Below are positions 1 to 6,972 of a stretch of 30,733 bases of DNA, one piece after another (the first letter of the stretch is position 1; the number at the start of each line of letters is the position of its first letter). The stretch lies in contig JAFREV010000099.1 in the NCBI GenBank assembly GCA_017434685.1, positions 1 through 30,733 on the forward strand, read 5' to 3'. A program made the translations under genes and the position numbers. The notes beneath the pieces were generated by a model that was not told the DNA's origin, ran no database searches, and saw only the letters and a program-made list of their open reading frames with translations. The DNA is from Mogibacterium sp. (GTDB taxonomy: Bacteria > Bacillota > Clostridia > Peptostreptococcales > Anaerovoracaceae).

Positions 1-1120
1 GTACATGAATACCGGGTATAAGGCAATAGATGAGTACGCAACACGGAACGAGCTTTACAACGACGTATTTGATGATTCGCACAAGACGACTTCGGTCAGC
101 GACAATATGACATACTACTTGATTTGGGCAAAGCCATATAAAAAGCTTGATTTGGACAACGGCAATCCGACCTGCGGTAATGAAATGTGGAAAGCGTTCC
201 CGACGGTTCCAGATGGTTTCATGGTGGATCAGGAAGACTCCGTCTGGAGAGATGAAAACGGAGAGCGCGTAAGGACCTTTGAAGGTGGCAAGACATACAC
301 CTTTAGCGGCATGATTTACCTGCGTCCCTACGGGGCCCTCTGGAATTACTTCCTCGATAAGGATAACTTCACGCTGACGGTAAAGGATGGCAAGGACTTA
401 AAATATGAAGTCGATGGCGACAGGATAATTTTGAGCTATAAGGCCACAGCCGGCCACGACTGGGATGAAGGCACAGTGACAAAAGAGCCGACCGAAACAG
501 CCGATGGCGTGAAGACTTTCAAGTGTAAGCACTGCGATGCCACAAAGACAGAAGTCATTCCTAAGAAGGGATCGAAGACAAACGCTCCAAAGGTAACAAC
601 CACAGCAAAGACATCCGCAAGAGCGATGACGGTCAAGTGGACCATGAAGTGGGGCAAGGTAAATGGAGCTAAGAGCTACAAGGTAGCATACCGCAAGGTA
701 GGAAGCAAGAAGTGGACATACAAGAAAACAAAGAAGACCCAGTACGTGGTAAAGGGCCACAAGATGAAAGGCCTTTATGAATACAAGGTGGCTGCAGTAT
801 CCAAGAAGGGATCGACCTAGTCGAACACTAGCCGCCGCTATTTCAGCCGCGTCAGTGACAAGGCCAAGGCAGGCAAAGGTTCCATCAAGGTAAGCTGGAA
901 GAAAGACAAGACAGCGACCGGATACCAGGTATTTGTAGCAACCAACAAGAACATGAAGAACTCCAAGAAGTTCGAAGTTGGCAAGTCTGCTAAGTCTTAC
1001 AAGATAAAAGGACTTAAAAAAGGAAAGAGATATTATGTCAGTGTGAGACCTATGAAGACTCACGGAGGAGTCACATACAAAGGCATCCTGAGCAAGGTTA
1101 AGAGAGTCAGGGTGAAATAG
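1..1120 (+). pseudogene. 3' part of secreted surface protein with Fn3-like modules, interrupted by in-frame TAG
   Basis: The reading frame is already open at the window edge, so the 5' end is missing. It runs to TAG at 818-820, then continues in the same frame, with clearly related protein sequence, to a second TAG at 1118-1120. Before the first stop there is a short Cys-bearing repeat (HDWDEG...TFKCKHCDATKTE) and a Lys-rich Fn3-like domain with motifs such as GAKSYKVAYRKVGSKKW. After the stop comes a second Fn3-like unit (IKVSWKKDKTATGYQVF ... GKRYYVSVRP), so the stop falls between two modules. KWTMKWGKV looks like a small internal duplication. The same repeat and Fn3-like modules occur at the C-terminus of the giant protein at 17767-23166, so both are probably exported wall or matrix proteins. 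The simplest reading is a recent nonsense mutation (AAG to TAG is one step). A truncated but functional protein, or a sequencing error, is possible. Confidence 0.7.
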
Positions 1121-1163
1121 GCGATATGCTGAATGAACCTTGACAGGGGGATGAAACAGGAGG

Positions 1164-1190
1164 CACCGCTTCTACGGAGGCGGTGTTTTC
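1164..1190 (+). terminator. Rho-independent terminator after the surface protein gene
   Basis: CACCGCTTC pairs with GGAGGCGGTG around a TACG tetraloop closed by C-G, a stable UNCG-type loop, and TTTTC follows. It lies 44 nt after the final TAG of the surface protein and ahead of the TM1266-like gene, so it separates the two transcription units. Confidence 0.75.
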
Positions 1191-1266
1191 TGTATTGTGG
1201 TTTCTTTTGGTCTGTGATAGAATCCCTTTTGACAATTAAATAACTCTTTTGAACAGGAGATTTGAT

Positions 1267-1512
1267 ATGGATACGAGAGTCGCCGTGATAAGCATTATTG
1301 TCACGGAGGCATCCCAGGTGGAAGTGCTGAACAACCTCCTCCATGAGTACTCCAAATACATCCTCGGAAGGATGGGAGTTCCTTATAGAGAGAAGAATCT
1401 GAACATCATCAGCATAGCCATTGACGCACCGATGGATGAGATCAATTCACTCACAGGTGCGCTCGGACGCCTCGAGGGCATAAATGCCAAGGTGACCTAC
1501 GCCAAGTCATAA
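1267..1512 (+). CDS. TM1266-like ACT-domain protein (putative iron-only hydrogenase system regulator family)
   Basis: This is an 81-residue protein, the usual size for a single small ACT/ferredoxin-like fold. It begins MDTRVAVISIIVTE and contains VEVLNNLLHEYSKYILGRMGVPY and LNIISIAIDAPMDEINSLTGALGRL patterns typical of the TM1266 family, named for genes next to hydrogenase maturases. No catalytic residues are expected; a ligand-binding or regulatory role is the family guess. The ATG at 1267 is preferred over the in-frame TTG at 1249 because AGGAG at 1255-1259 sits 7 nt upstream of it and overlaps the alternative N-terminus. The HydE-like gene downstream at 3583 fits the family's usual company, but a strong terminator-like hairpin at 1641-1670 lies between this gene and the rest of the cluster. 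It may be separately expressed or subject to read-through. Confidence 0.75.
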   Translation: MDTRVAVISIIVTEASQVEVLNNLLHEYSKYILGRMGVPYREKNLNIISIAIDAPMDEINSLTGALGRLEGINAKVTYAKS

Positions 1513-1531
1513 TCTCACCTGTATAACAGCT

Positions 1532-1560
1532 GATGCTGCGGACTGCCGCAGCAGAGCATC
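1532..1560 (+). other. Structured leader hairpin upstream of the permease
   Basis: GCTGCGG (1535-1541) pairs with CCGCAGC (1546-1552) around ACTG, and an alternative outer pairing joins GATGCT (1532-1537) with AGCATC (1555-1560). Together with the terminator at 1641 it makes the 179-nt gap before the permease look like a folded leader. The stretch 1561-1640 between them is purine-rich and has short pairing options such as ATGG with CCAT. I could not match it to a named riboswitch class. Confidence 0.4.
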
Positions 1561-1640
1561 CCTGAGACCGAAACTTAGACTTGAGGCCGAAGACGATGGA
1601 AAGTTGCTGCAAATTAGCGAAAGAACCATTGGATATGCAG

Positions 1641-1677
1641 GCCTTGTTCCGGACCGGGGACAGGGCTTTTAGATTTT
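1641..1677 (+). terminator. Terminator or attenuator just before the ABC transporter genes
   Basis: GCCTTGTTCC (1641-1650) pairs with GGGGACAGGGC ending at 1666 over about ten base pairs including G-T wobbles, and TTTTAGATTTT follows. It ends only about 15-20 nt before the permease start. It therefore either ends the TM1266-like transcript or acts as a regulated attenuator controlling the downstream operon. Confidence 0.65.
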
Positions 1678-1691
1678 AATAAAGGAAACAG

Positions 1692-2717
1692 GTGAGAATG
1701 AGACGGGACGGCAGGTTGCCGAATTACTGGAAATTAATACTGATAGTGCTGCCGTTTGCGGTAGCGCTGATTGCACTCGGAATCGGGAGGATGAGCATAA
1801 GTCCTGCCGAGGTTATTGAGGTGCTGAGGGCGAAGTTTTTCGGCGGCGGATATGCCGGAAGCGAGCTTACGGAAAAGACCGTGATGCAGCTTAGGCTGCC
1901 GAGGATAATCCTCGCGGCACTCGTGGGTGCGGGATTATCCGTGTCCGGCACGGCTTTTCAGAGCCTGTTTGCGAATCCTCTGGCTACGCCGGACACGCTC
2001 GGCGTAGCGAGCGGAGCGAGTTTCGGAGCCGCGCTCGGCATCCTGCTGGGCTTCGGTCTCATCGGGATTCAGATAATGGGGCTCTTTATGGGAGCCGCCG
2101 CAGTCACACTGACTTGGCTTGCGGGCTCGGGCAAAGACAGAGGAGGCCTCAGCTACATAGTCCTCTCGGGCATCATGATAGGCTCACTATTCTCTGCGCT
2201 CGTTTCGCTGATTAAATACGTAGCGGACGAAGAGTCGCAGCTTCCGGCCATCACATACTGGCTGATGGGAGGCCTCGACAGAGCAAACTACAAAACGCTT
2301 GCCCTCGGAGCACCTGTCATCATCGCGGGCATCATCATATTCTGCCTGATCAGGTGGCGCATGAACATACTCCCGCTTTCGGACGACGAAGCAAAGGCAA
2401 GCGGGGTAAACATTAGGCTGCTAAGGGGAGTCAGCGTGGTTTCCGCTACGGCAATTACCGCATCATGCGTATCTATGTGCGGACAGGTCGGCTGGGTTGG
2501 CCTCATAATACCGCATATGTGCCGCATGCTATTTGGAAGCAATCACCTGGCGCTCGTGCCGGCATCGATTAGCTTGGGAGCAGTCTTCATGATAATAGTC
2601 GACACTTTGGCGAGGACAATCTCAGCATCCGAGATTCCCGTTTCAATACTCACGGCCATAATAGGTGCGCCGTTCTTCGTGGTACTTATGAGACGATCGG
2701 GAGGCTGGCGCATATGA
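1692..2717 (+). CDS. FecCD/BtuC-family ABC transporter permease (iron-chelate, cobalamin or related metal-complex uptake)
   Basis: This 341-residue polytopic membrane protein is a normal length for FecCD permeases. Diagnostic stretches are LRLPRIILAALVGAGLSVSG, AFQSLFANPLATPDTLGVASG, the late loop GWVGLIIPHMCRMLFG and EIPVSILTAIIGAPFF. It should form a homodimeric channel in the cytoplasmic membrane with the ATPase encoded 28 nt downstream, fed by the lipoprotein at 8758-9930. The GTG at 1692 has AAGGA six bases upstream; an ATG at 1698 is the alternative. Family members carry ferric siderophores, haem, cobalamin, molybdate/tungstate or other metal complexes, and the sequence alone does not settle the substrate. 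The nitrogenase-like and radical SAM genes that follow suggest it supplies a metal, or the substrate or product of the reductase. Confidence 0.92.
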   Translation: MRMRRDGRLPNYWKLILIVLPFAVALIALGIGRMSISPAEVIEVLRAKFFGGGYAGSELTEKTVMQLRLPRIILAALVGAGLSVSGTAFQSLFANPLATPDTLGVASGASFGAALGILLGFGLIGIQIMGLFMGAAAVTLTWLAGSGKDRGGLSYIVLSGIMIGSLFSALVSLIKYVADEESQLPAITYWLMGGLDRANYKTLALGAPVIIAGIIIFCLIRWRMNILPLSDDEAKASGVNIRLLRGVSVVSATAITASCVSMCGQVGWVGLIIPHMCRMLFGSNHLALVPASISLGAVFMIIVDTLARTISASEIPVSILTAIIGAPFFVVLMRRSGGWRI

Positions 2718-2745
2718 TGAGGAAAACAAAAGGAGGCGGCCTCGC

Positions 2746-3525
2746 ATGAGCTTACTTAAAATAGAAAACGGCTCATTTGCATACAAAGGCGGGCCGCAGA
2801 TTCTCAATAATATAAATGTAGAAGTTGAGCCGGGAGAAATACTGGCTGTACTCGGCCCGAACGGCGCCGGAAAGACCACTTTGCTGAGGTGCATGATGGA
2901 CATGCTCCATTGGCAGGAAGGCAGGAGCCTTTTGGACGGCGAAGACATCAGAACCATGCCGGCATCCACACTCTGGCGCAGGATGGCTTACGTGCCTCAG
3001 GCGAGGTCGGCGGGGACTACATTCACGGCCTTTCAGACCGTGCTGCTCGGCCGAAGCAGCAGGATAGGTGCGTTCTCCGCTCCGTCGGAAGAGGATATGG
3101 AGATTGCGGACAGAATGATGAAGACTCTCGGCATCGATTATCTGGCGGACAAGCCTTGCCATGCGGTGAGCGGCGGAGAGCTTCAGATGATTCTTATCGC
3201 GCGCGCTATGGCGGCGGAGCCTGAAATCCTCGTACTCGATGAACCTGAGTCGAACCTTGATTTCAAAAACCAGCTCATAGTACTCGACACAATGTCCAAA
3301 CTCGCAGAGTCCGGAATGGCATGCATATTCAACACGCATTATCCGGCGCACGCACTTCAGAGGGCGGACAAGTCGCTCATGCTTACCAAGGGCGGCATGA
3401 ATATTTACGGGCGCACGAAGTATGTCATAAGCGAGGACGACATAAGAAGCATATTCGGAGTGAACGCCGTCATCGATGATGCCGGCGAAGTTCAAAACAT
3501 CACGCCGATCAGTATTGTTAAATAG
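2746..3525 (+). CDS. ABC transporter ATP-binding protein, FepC/FecE type
   Basis: This 259-residue ATPase is the partner of the FecCD-type permease. The Walker A motif GPNGAGKT is at residues 37-44, the Q-loop is in MAYVPQ, the signature reads VSGGE, Walker B is EILVLDEPESNLDF, and the H-loop follows as NTHYP. The D-loop region reads ESNLD rather than the commoner TSHLD, a minor variation. AAAGGAGG lies 8 nt upstream of the ATG. It hydrolyses ATP at the cytoplasmic face to drive import. The next gene, HydE-like, begins after a 57-nt gap holding an inverted repeat, so the gene is probably in the same operon as the radical SAM and nitrogenase-like genes. Confidence 0.93.
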   Translation: MSLLKIENGSFAYKGGPQILNNINVEVEPGEILAVLGPNGAGKTTLLRCMMDMLHWQEGRSLLDGEDIRTMPASTLWRRMAYVPQARSAGTTFTAFQTVLLGRSSRIGAFSAPSEEDMEIADRMMKTLGIDYLADKPCHAVSGGELQMILIARAMAAEPEILVLDEPESNLDFKNQLIVLDTMSKLAESGMACIFNTHYPAHALQRADKSLMLTKGGMNIYGRTKYVISEDDIRSIFGVNAVIDDAGEVQNITPISIVK

Positions 3526-3528
3526 AGA

Positions 3529-3567
3529 GTAGTTATAGCTCGTCAGGGACGTTCGCACTATAACTAC
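3529..3567 (+). other. Inverted repeat between the ATPase and HydE-like genes
   Basis: GTAGTTATAG (3529-3538) and CTATAACTAC (3558-3567) are a perfect 10-bp inverted repeat with a 19-nt loop. It is followed by CCTCCTCC rather than a T-run, so it is not a typical terminator. It lies immediately upstream of a start codon that lacks a visible Shine-Dalgarno sequence. It could be an RNA processing or translational control structure, or an operator. Confidence 0.5.
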
Positions 3568-3582
3568 CCTCCTCCAATAATT

Positions 3583-4629
3583 ATGAAAAACAAGGAAATA
3601 ATATTAAAACTACAATCAAATCGCGCGCTCGAGGAGGGCGAATGGATTCAGATCTTCGATACTTTCGATGATGAAGATCTCCGTTTTGCAATGGATTTGG
3701 CGCGTGAAATAACCATAGAGCGTTTCGGTAAGAAGATATATTTCCGCGGAATAGTCGAATTTACGAATGTTTGCAAGAACGACTGCTATTACTGCGGAAT
3801 ACGTGCGGGTAATTCGAATTGTGCGAGATACAGGCTTGATGAAGAGGATATTCTCGCCTGCTGTGAGGATGGCTACGCGCACGGCTTCAGGACTTTCGTA
3901 CTGCAGGGCGGAGAGGATCCGCACTATACGAAAGAAAAGATGTGTCACATAGTCAGGAGCATCACGGAGCGCTATCCGGACTGCGCGGTGACCATGTCTA
4001 TAGGCGAACTGGACCGAGATTATTATCAGGCGCTCTACGATGCGGGTGCCGTGCGCTATCTGCTTAGGCACGAGACCGCAGATGCAGAGCATTATGCTCT
4101 GCTGCATCCTGCATCGCAGACTTTGGAGAGCAGGATGCGCTGTCTGAAAGATTTGAAGGAGATAGGCTTTCAGACAGGCTGCGGGATCATGGTGGGAAGC
4201 CCTCATCAGACGAACCTGCACTTAGCCAAAGATATGATGTTTATGGCGGATTTCAAACCTGAGATGGTAGGCCTCGGCCCCTTCATCCCGCACAGGGATA
4301 CGCCGTTTCGGGATGAAGCCGCAGGATCTGTGGATAAAACACTGATGGTAATCGCACTCACACGGATCATGCTGCCCAACGCGCTCATACCATCGACCAC
4401 AGCGCTCGGGACGGCCGAGGCCGAAGGGCGCCAGAAAGGCGTTCTGGCCGGCTGCAATGTCGTAATGCCGAATCTCTCGCCGCTCGAGGTGAGAAAGAAA
4501 TACATGCTCTACGACGGCAAGGTCGGCACTGACATGAGTGCGGAGGCCGGCATCAGAACGCTGAGGGCGCAGATGGAAGAAATAGGATACGAAGTAATTG
4601 TCGCACGCGGCGATTTTAAGAGGAGATAG
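3583..4629 (+). CDS. HydE-like radical SAM enzyme
   Basis: The protein has 348 residues, the normal length for HydE. The radical SAM cluster motif is C64-x3-C68-x2-C71 (VCKNDCYYCG), followed by FVLQGGEDP. The C-terminal part strongly recalls HydE: GLGPFIPHRDTPF, TLMVIALTRIMLPNALIPS, TALGTAEAEGR and NVVMPNLSPLEVRKKYMLY. HydE cleaves SAM with a [4Fe-4S] cluster while building the [FeFe]-hydrogenase H-cluster, but no hydF, hydG or hydrogenase gene is in the window. The gene ends 2 nt before the NifH-like gene, whose ribosome binding site overlaps this gene's last codons, so the two are co-translated. It may therefore modify a cofactor or substrate for the nitrogenase-like enzyme. No Shine-Dalgarno sequence precedes the ATG. 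BioB/PylB-type relatives are the alternative assignment but fit the C-terminus less well. Confidence 0.85.
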   Translation: MKNKEIILKLQSNRALEEGEWIQIFDTFDDEDLRFAMDLAREITIERFGKKIYFRGIVEFTNVCKNDCYYCGIRAGNSNCARYRLDEEDILACCEDGYAHGFRTFVLQGGEDPHYTKEKMCHIVRSITERYPDCAVTMSIGELDRDYYQALYDAGAVRYLLRHETADAEHYALLHPASQTLESRMRCLKDLKEIGFQTGCGIMVGSPHQTNLHLAKDMMFMADFKPEMVGLGPFIPHRDTPFRDEAAGSVDKTLMVIALTRIMLPNALIPSTTALGTAEAEGRQKGVLAGCNVVMPNLSPLEVRKKYMLYDGKVGTDMSAEAGIRTLRAQMEEIGYEVIVARGDFKRR

Positions 4630-4631
4630 AA

Positions 4632-5384
4632 ATGGTAAAAATTGCAGTGTATGGAAAGGGCGGAATAGGAAAGTCGACCACAGTATCGAATGTTTCTGCA
4701 GCCCTTGCAGATATGGGATATAAGGTTATGCAGATAGGCTGCGATCCGAAGGCTGACTCCACATCCGCCCTGCACGGTGGACAGGATATTACGACCGTGC
4801 TGGATCTGGTCAGAGAGCACAAGAACGATTTCGAGCTCTCGGACATGGTTCGCGAGGGCTACGGCGGAGTCATCTGCGTAGAGGCAGGCGGGCCGACGCC
4901 GGGACTCGGATGCGCAGGCCGCGGCATTATCGCAGCCCTAGATAAGCTCAAAGAAAAGGTCGCATACGAAACCTACGAGCCGGACGTTGTAATCTACGAC
5001 GTACTCGGTGACGTGGTCTGCGGAGGTTTCTCCATGCCTATGAGAGGCGGCTACGCAGACAAGGTATTCGTCATCACGTCCGGCGAAAACATGGCCATCC
5101 ACGCTGCGGCCAATATCGCGGTCGCAATCGATGGCTTCAAGGACCGCGGATATGCGTCCCTTGGCGGCATCATCCTTAACCACAGAAACGTAAAGGACGA
5201 AGATGCCAAGGTACGCGAGCTCGCATCAGACATAAACAGCGAGATAGTAGGCGAGCTCAGCCGCAGCGAAACAGTAACAGATGCAGAAGACCTCGGTAAG
5301 ACAGTAATCGAGGCATTTCCGAATAGCGAAATGGCAGAGCAGTACAGAAAGCTCGCCAAAACGCTTCTCGAAAGCTGCATTTAA
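4632..5384 (+). CDS. NifH-like Fe protein (nitrogenase-like reductase ATPase)
   Basis: This 250-residue protein is a little shorter than classical NifH. The P-loop GKGGIGKS is at residues 8-15 and switch I, CDPKADST, at 37-44. The two [4Fe-4S] ligands are C94 in PGLGCAGRG and C130 in DVLGDVVCGGF, and R97 sits at the classical ADP-ribosylated arginine position. All residues needed for a dimeric MgATP-dependent electron donor are present. The partner should be the component-1-like pair at 5611-8339. AGGAGA lies 5 nt before the ATG. The family also includes BchL/ChlL, CfbC and MarH, so NifH-like sequence alone does not mean nitrogen fixation; the missing nifB, nifE and nifN and the divergent partners argue against it. 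A palindromic repeat separates it from its likely partner genes. Confidence 0.9.
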   Translation: MVKIAVYGKGGIGKSTTVSNVSAALADMGYKVMQIGCDPKADSTSALHGGQDITTVLDLVREHKNDFELSDMVREGYGGVICVEAGGPTPGLGCAGRGIIAALDKLKEKVAYETYEPDVVIYDVLGDVVCGGFSMPMRGGYADKVFVITSGENMAIHAAANIAVAIDGFKDRGYASLGGIILNHRNVKDEDAKVRELASDINSEIVGELSRSETVTDAEDLGKTVIEAFPNSEMAEQYRKLAKTLLESCI

Positions 5385-5385
5385 A

Positions 5386-5580
5386 AGGAGTTTTTAAATA
5401 TTTCATACATTTAGAGATTATTTAGAAGAAATATGTATGAAATAATAAAAAAGCAGAAGTGAAAAGTTAACGATAACCATGATTTAAGCAGTTATTGTAT
5501 ATAAGAGTATAGAAACAAGAAGGGATTTCATACATTTATGGTTTTTATTGTTTAAATATGTATGATTTTTTAAAAAACTC
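5386..5580 (+). repeat. MITE-like palindromic element, copy 1
   Basis: This AT-rich segment of about 195 bp begins AGGAGTTTTTAAAT and ends TTTTTTAAAAAACTC, so its termini are inverted repeats (GAGTTTTT against AAAAACTC, then TTTCATACAT against ATGTATGA). Inside are two stem-loops: TATTTCATACAT (5399-5410) with ATGTATGAAATA (5433-5444), a perfect 12 bp, and TCATACAT (5528-5535) with ATGTATGA (5558-5565). The same layout recurs at 27001-27182. It has no coding capacity and sits between the NifH-like and NifD-like genes. No clear target-site duplication was seen. It could be a non-autonomous mobile element or a recurrent RNA or operator structure. Confidence 0.6.
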
Positions 5581-5610
5581 GTGCTTCAGATAGTTGTGAA
5601 AGAAAAAGGA

Positions 5611-6972
5611 ATGCTAAAGAAAGTAAATGCAAATGAGAATAGGAATAATGTAGAAATACCGCAGGTGAGAATAGGAGATGCGGAATTTCCACAGCCTTTC
5701 AGATCGGGCCTTGAGTACGCCTCACCGGCACGCGGCACCTGGAACATAGTTCATACGGGAATGCTCATTCCTGAGGCGCACGAGATATTCGTGTGTGCTT
5801 CGTGCTGCCTGCGCGGCGTTGTGCTCACGGCAGCCGAGATGGGCGCCATGGACAGGTTCTCAACGGTCGAAATTCGTGAGCACAACCTCCTCGATGGCGA
5901 CATGGAAGAACTCGTCATCGAGGGCGTTTCGGACATAATCAACAAACTTCCGAAACGGCCTCCGGCAGTCCTCGTATACACAAGTTGCGTCCACCATTTC
6001 ACGGGCGTGGACCTGGATATGATTTACGAAAGACTGCGCGAGCGCTTCCCGGATATAGACTTCACGGATTGCTATATGAATCCGATTATGAGAAAGAGCG
6101 GAATGACTCCGGATCAGTTAATGCGCTCGCGCCTCTACACTATGCTCCATGAGCGAGAGATAAATCCTAGGGCGGTCGCCATCATAGGAAACGACTTGCC
6201 TACCGATGAGGACAGCGAGCTTATGTACATATTGAAGTCAAACGATTTCATCGTGCACGAGATCACTTCCTGCAAATCCTACGAGGAATACCAGGAGATG
6301 GCCGAGAGCGCATACTACATCTCATACTATCCGGATGCGGTGCCGGGCGGAGATATGCTTGCAGACAGGCTCGGCGGCAAACACATAAAGATGGATTTCA
6401 GCTTCGACTACGAAGAGATAGACGAGACATTTGCCGAACTCGCCGGTGCGCTCGGCATCAATCCGAGAAAGCCGTCAGATATCTCAGATGCAAGACGCTT
6501 ATGTGAAGAGGAACTCGTAGCCACAAAAGAGCTCGTGGGGGACACGCCAATTGCCATTGACTATACATACTGCACCAGGCCGCTCGGGCTTGCCAAAATG
6601 CTGCTCACGCACGGCTTCAATGTGCAGAGAGTCTACCTGGATGCGGTGTCCGGAGGGGACAAAGATGCATTTGATTACCTCAAGAGAAAGTATCCGGATC
6701 TGATACTTTCACCTACAGTGCATGCAGGCATGAGGTTTGCTCAAACGGCAAACAGCGGGGCCGGTAGCAAAGTTCTCGCCCTCGGTCAGAAAGCCGCATA
6801 TTTTGAGAACACGAATCATTTCGTCAACCTCGTCGAGGGAGGCGGCATGATGGGCTACGAAGCCATATACAGAACTGCCCGCCTGATGCGCGAAGCTTTC
6901 GAGACGGAGAAAGATATGAAGGAACTGGTCGGAATCAAAGGCCTTGGCTGTGAAGGAGGATGCTGCTCATGA
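5611..6972 (+). CDS. NifD-like (nitrogenase component 1 family) subunit, divergent
   Basis: This 453-residue protein belongs to the oxidoreductase/nitrogenase component 1 family. Aligned by eye to NifD, the first P-cluster cysteine is replaced (GLEYAS against GCAYAG). The second corresponds to a C62-x2-C65-C66 cluster in FVCASCCLRG, the third to C126 in YTSCVHHFTG, and C221 in TSCKSY lies near the FeMo-co cysteine. The C-terminal His loop of NifD is replaced by NLVEGGGMMGYEA. The protein ends in an unusual CEGGCCS tail. It should pair with the next gene, which it overlaps by ATGA, and accept electrons from the NifH-like protein. The ATG at 5611 is preceded directly by AAAAAGGA; GTG codons at 5581 and 5596 are in-frame alternatives touching or near the repeat edge, so the start is uncertain. 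The reaction is unknown. Confidence 0.82.
   Translation: MLKKVNANENRNNVEIPQVRIGDAEFPQPFRSGLEYASPARGTWNIVHTGMLIPEAHEIFVCASCCLRGVVLTAAEMGAMDRFSTVEIREHNLLDGDMEELVIEGVSDIINKLPKRPPAVLVYTSCVHHFTGVDLDMIYERLRERFPDIDFTDCYMNPIMRKSGMTPDQLMRSRLYTMLHEREINPRAVAIIGNDLPTDEDSELMYILKSNDFIVHEITSCKSYEEYQEMAESAYYISYYPDAVPGGDMLADRLGGKHIKMDFSFDYEEIDETFAELAGALGINPRKPSDISDARRLCEEELVATKELVGDTPIAIDYTYCTRPLGLAKMLLTHGFNVQRVYLDAVSGGDKDAFDYLKRKYPDLILSPTVHAGMRFAQTANSGAGSKVLALGQKAAYFENTNHFVNLVEGGGMMGYEAIYRTARLMREAFETEKDMKELVGIKGLGCEGGCCS

Noticed and set aside
818..820. TAG decoded as pyrrolysine
   Set aside because: TAG is the ordinary stop of many genes in this window (for example at 4627 and 9928) and no pyl genes are seen.
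2773..3558. Antisense open frame of 261 codons opposite the ABC ATPase, with GGAGGAGGG before a GTG
   Set aside because: The predicted protein is rich in His, Arg and Cys without any recognisable motif, and the plus-strand frame is a textbook ABC ATPase. The apparent ribosome binding site is probably chance.
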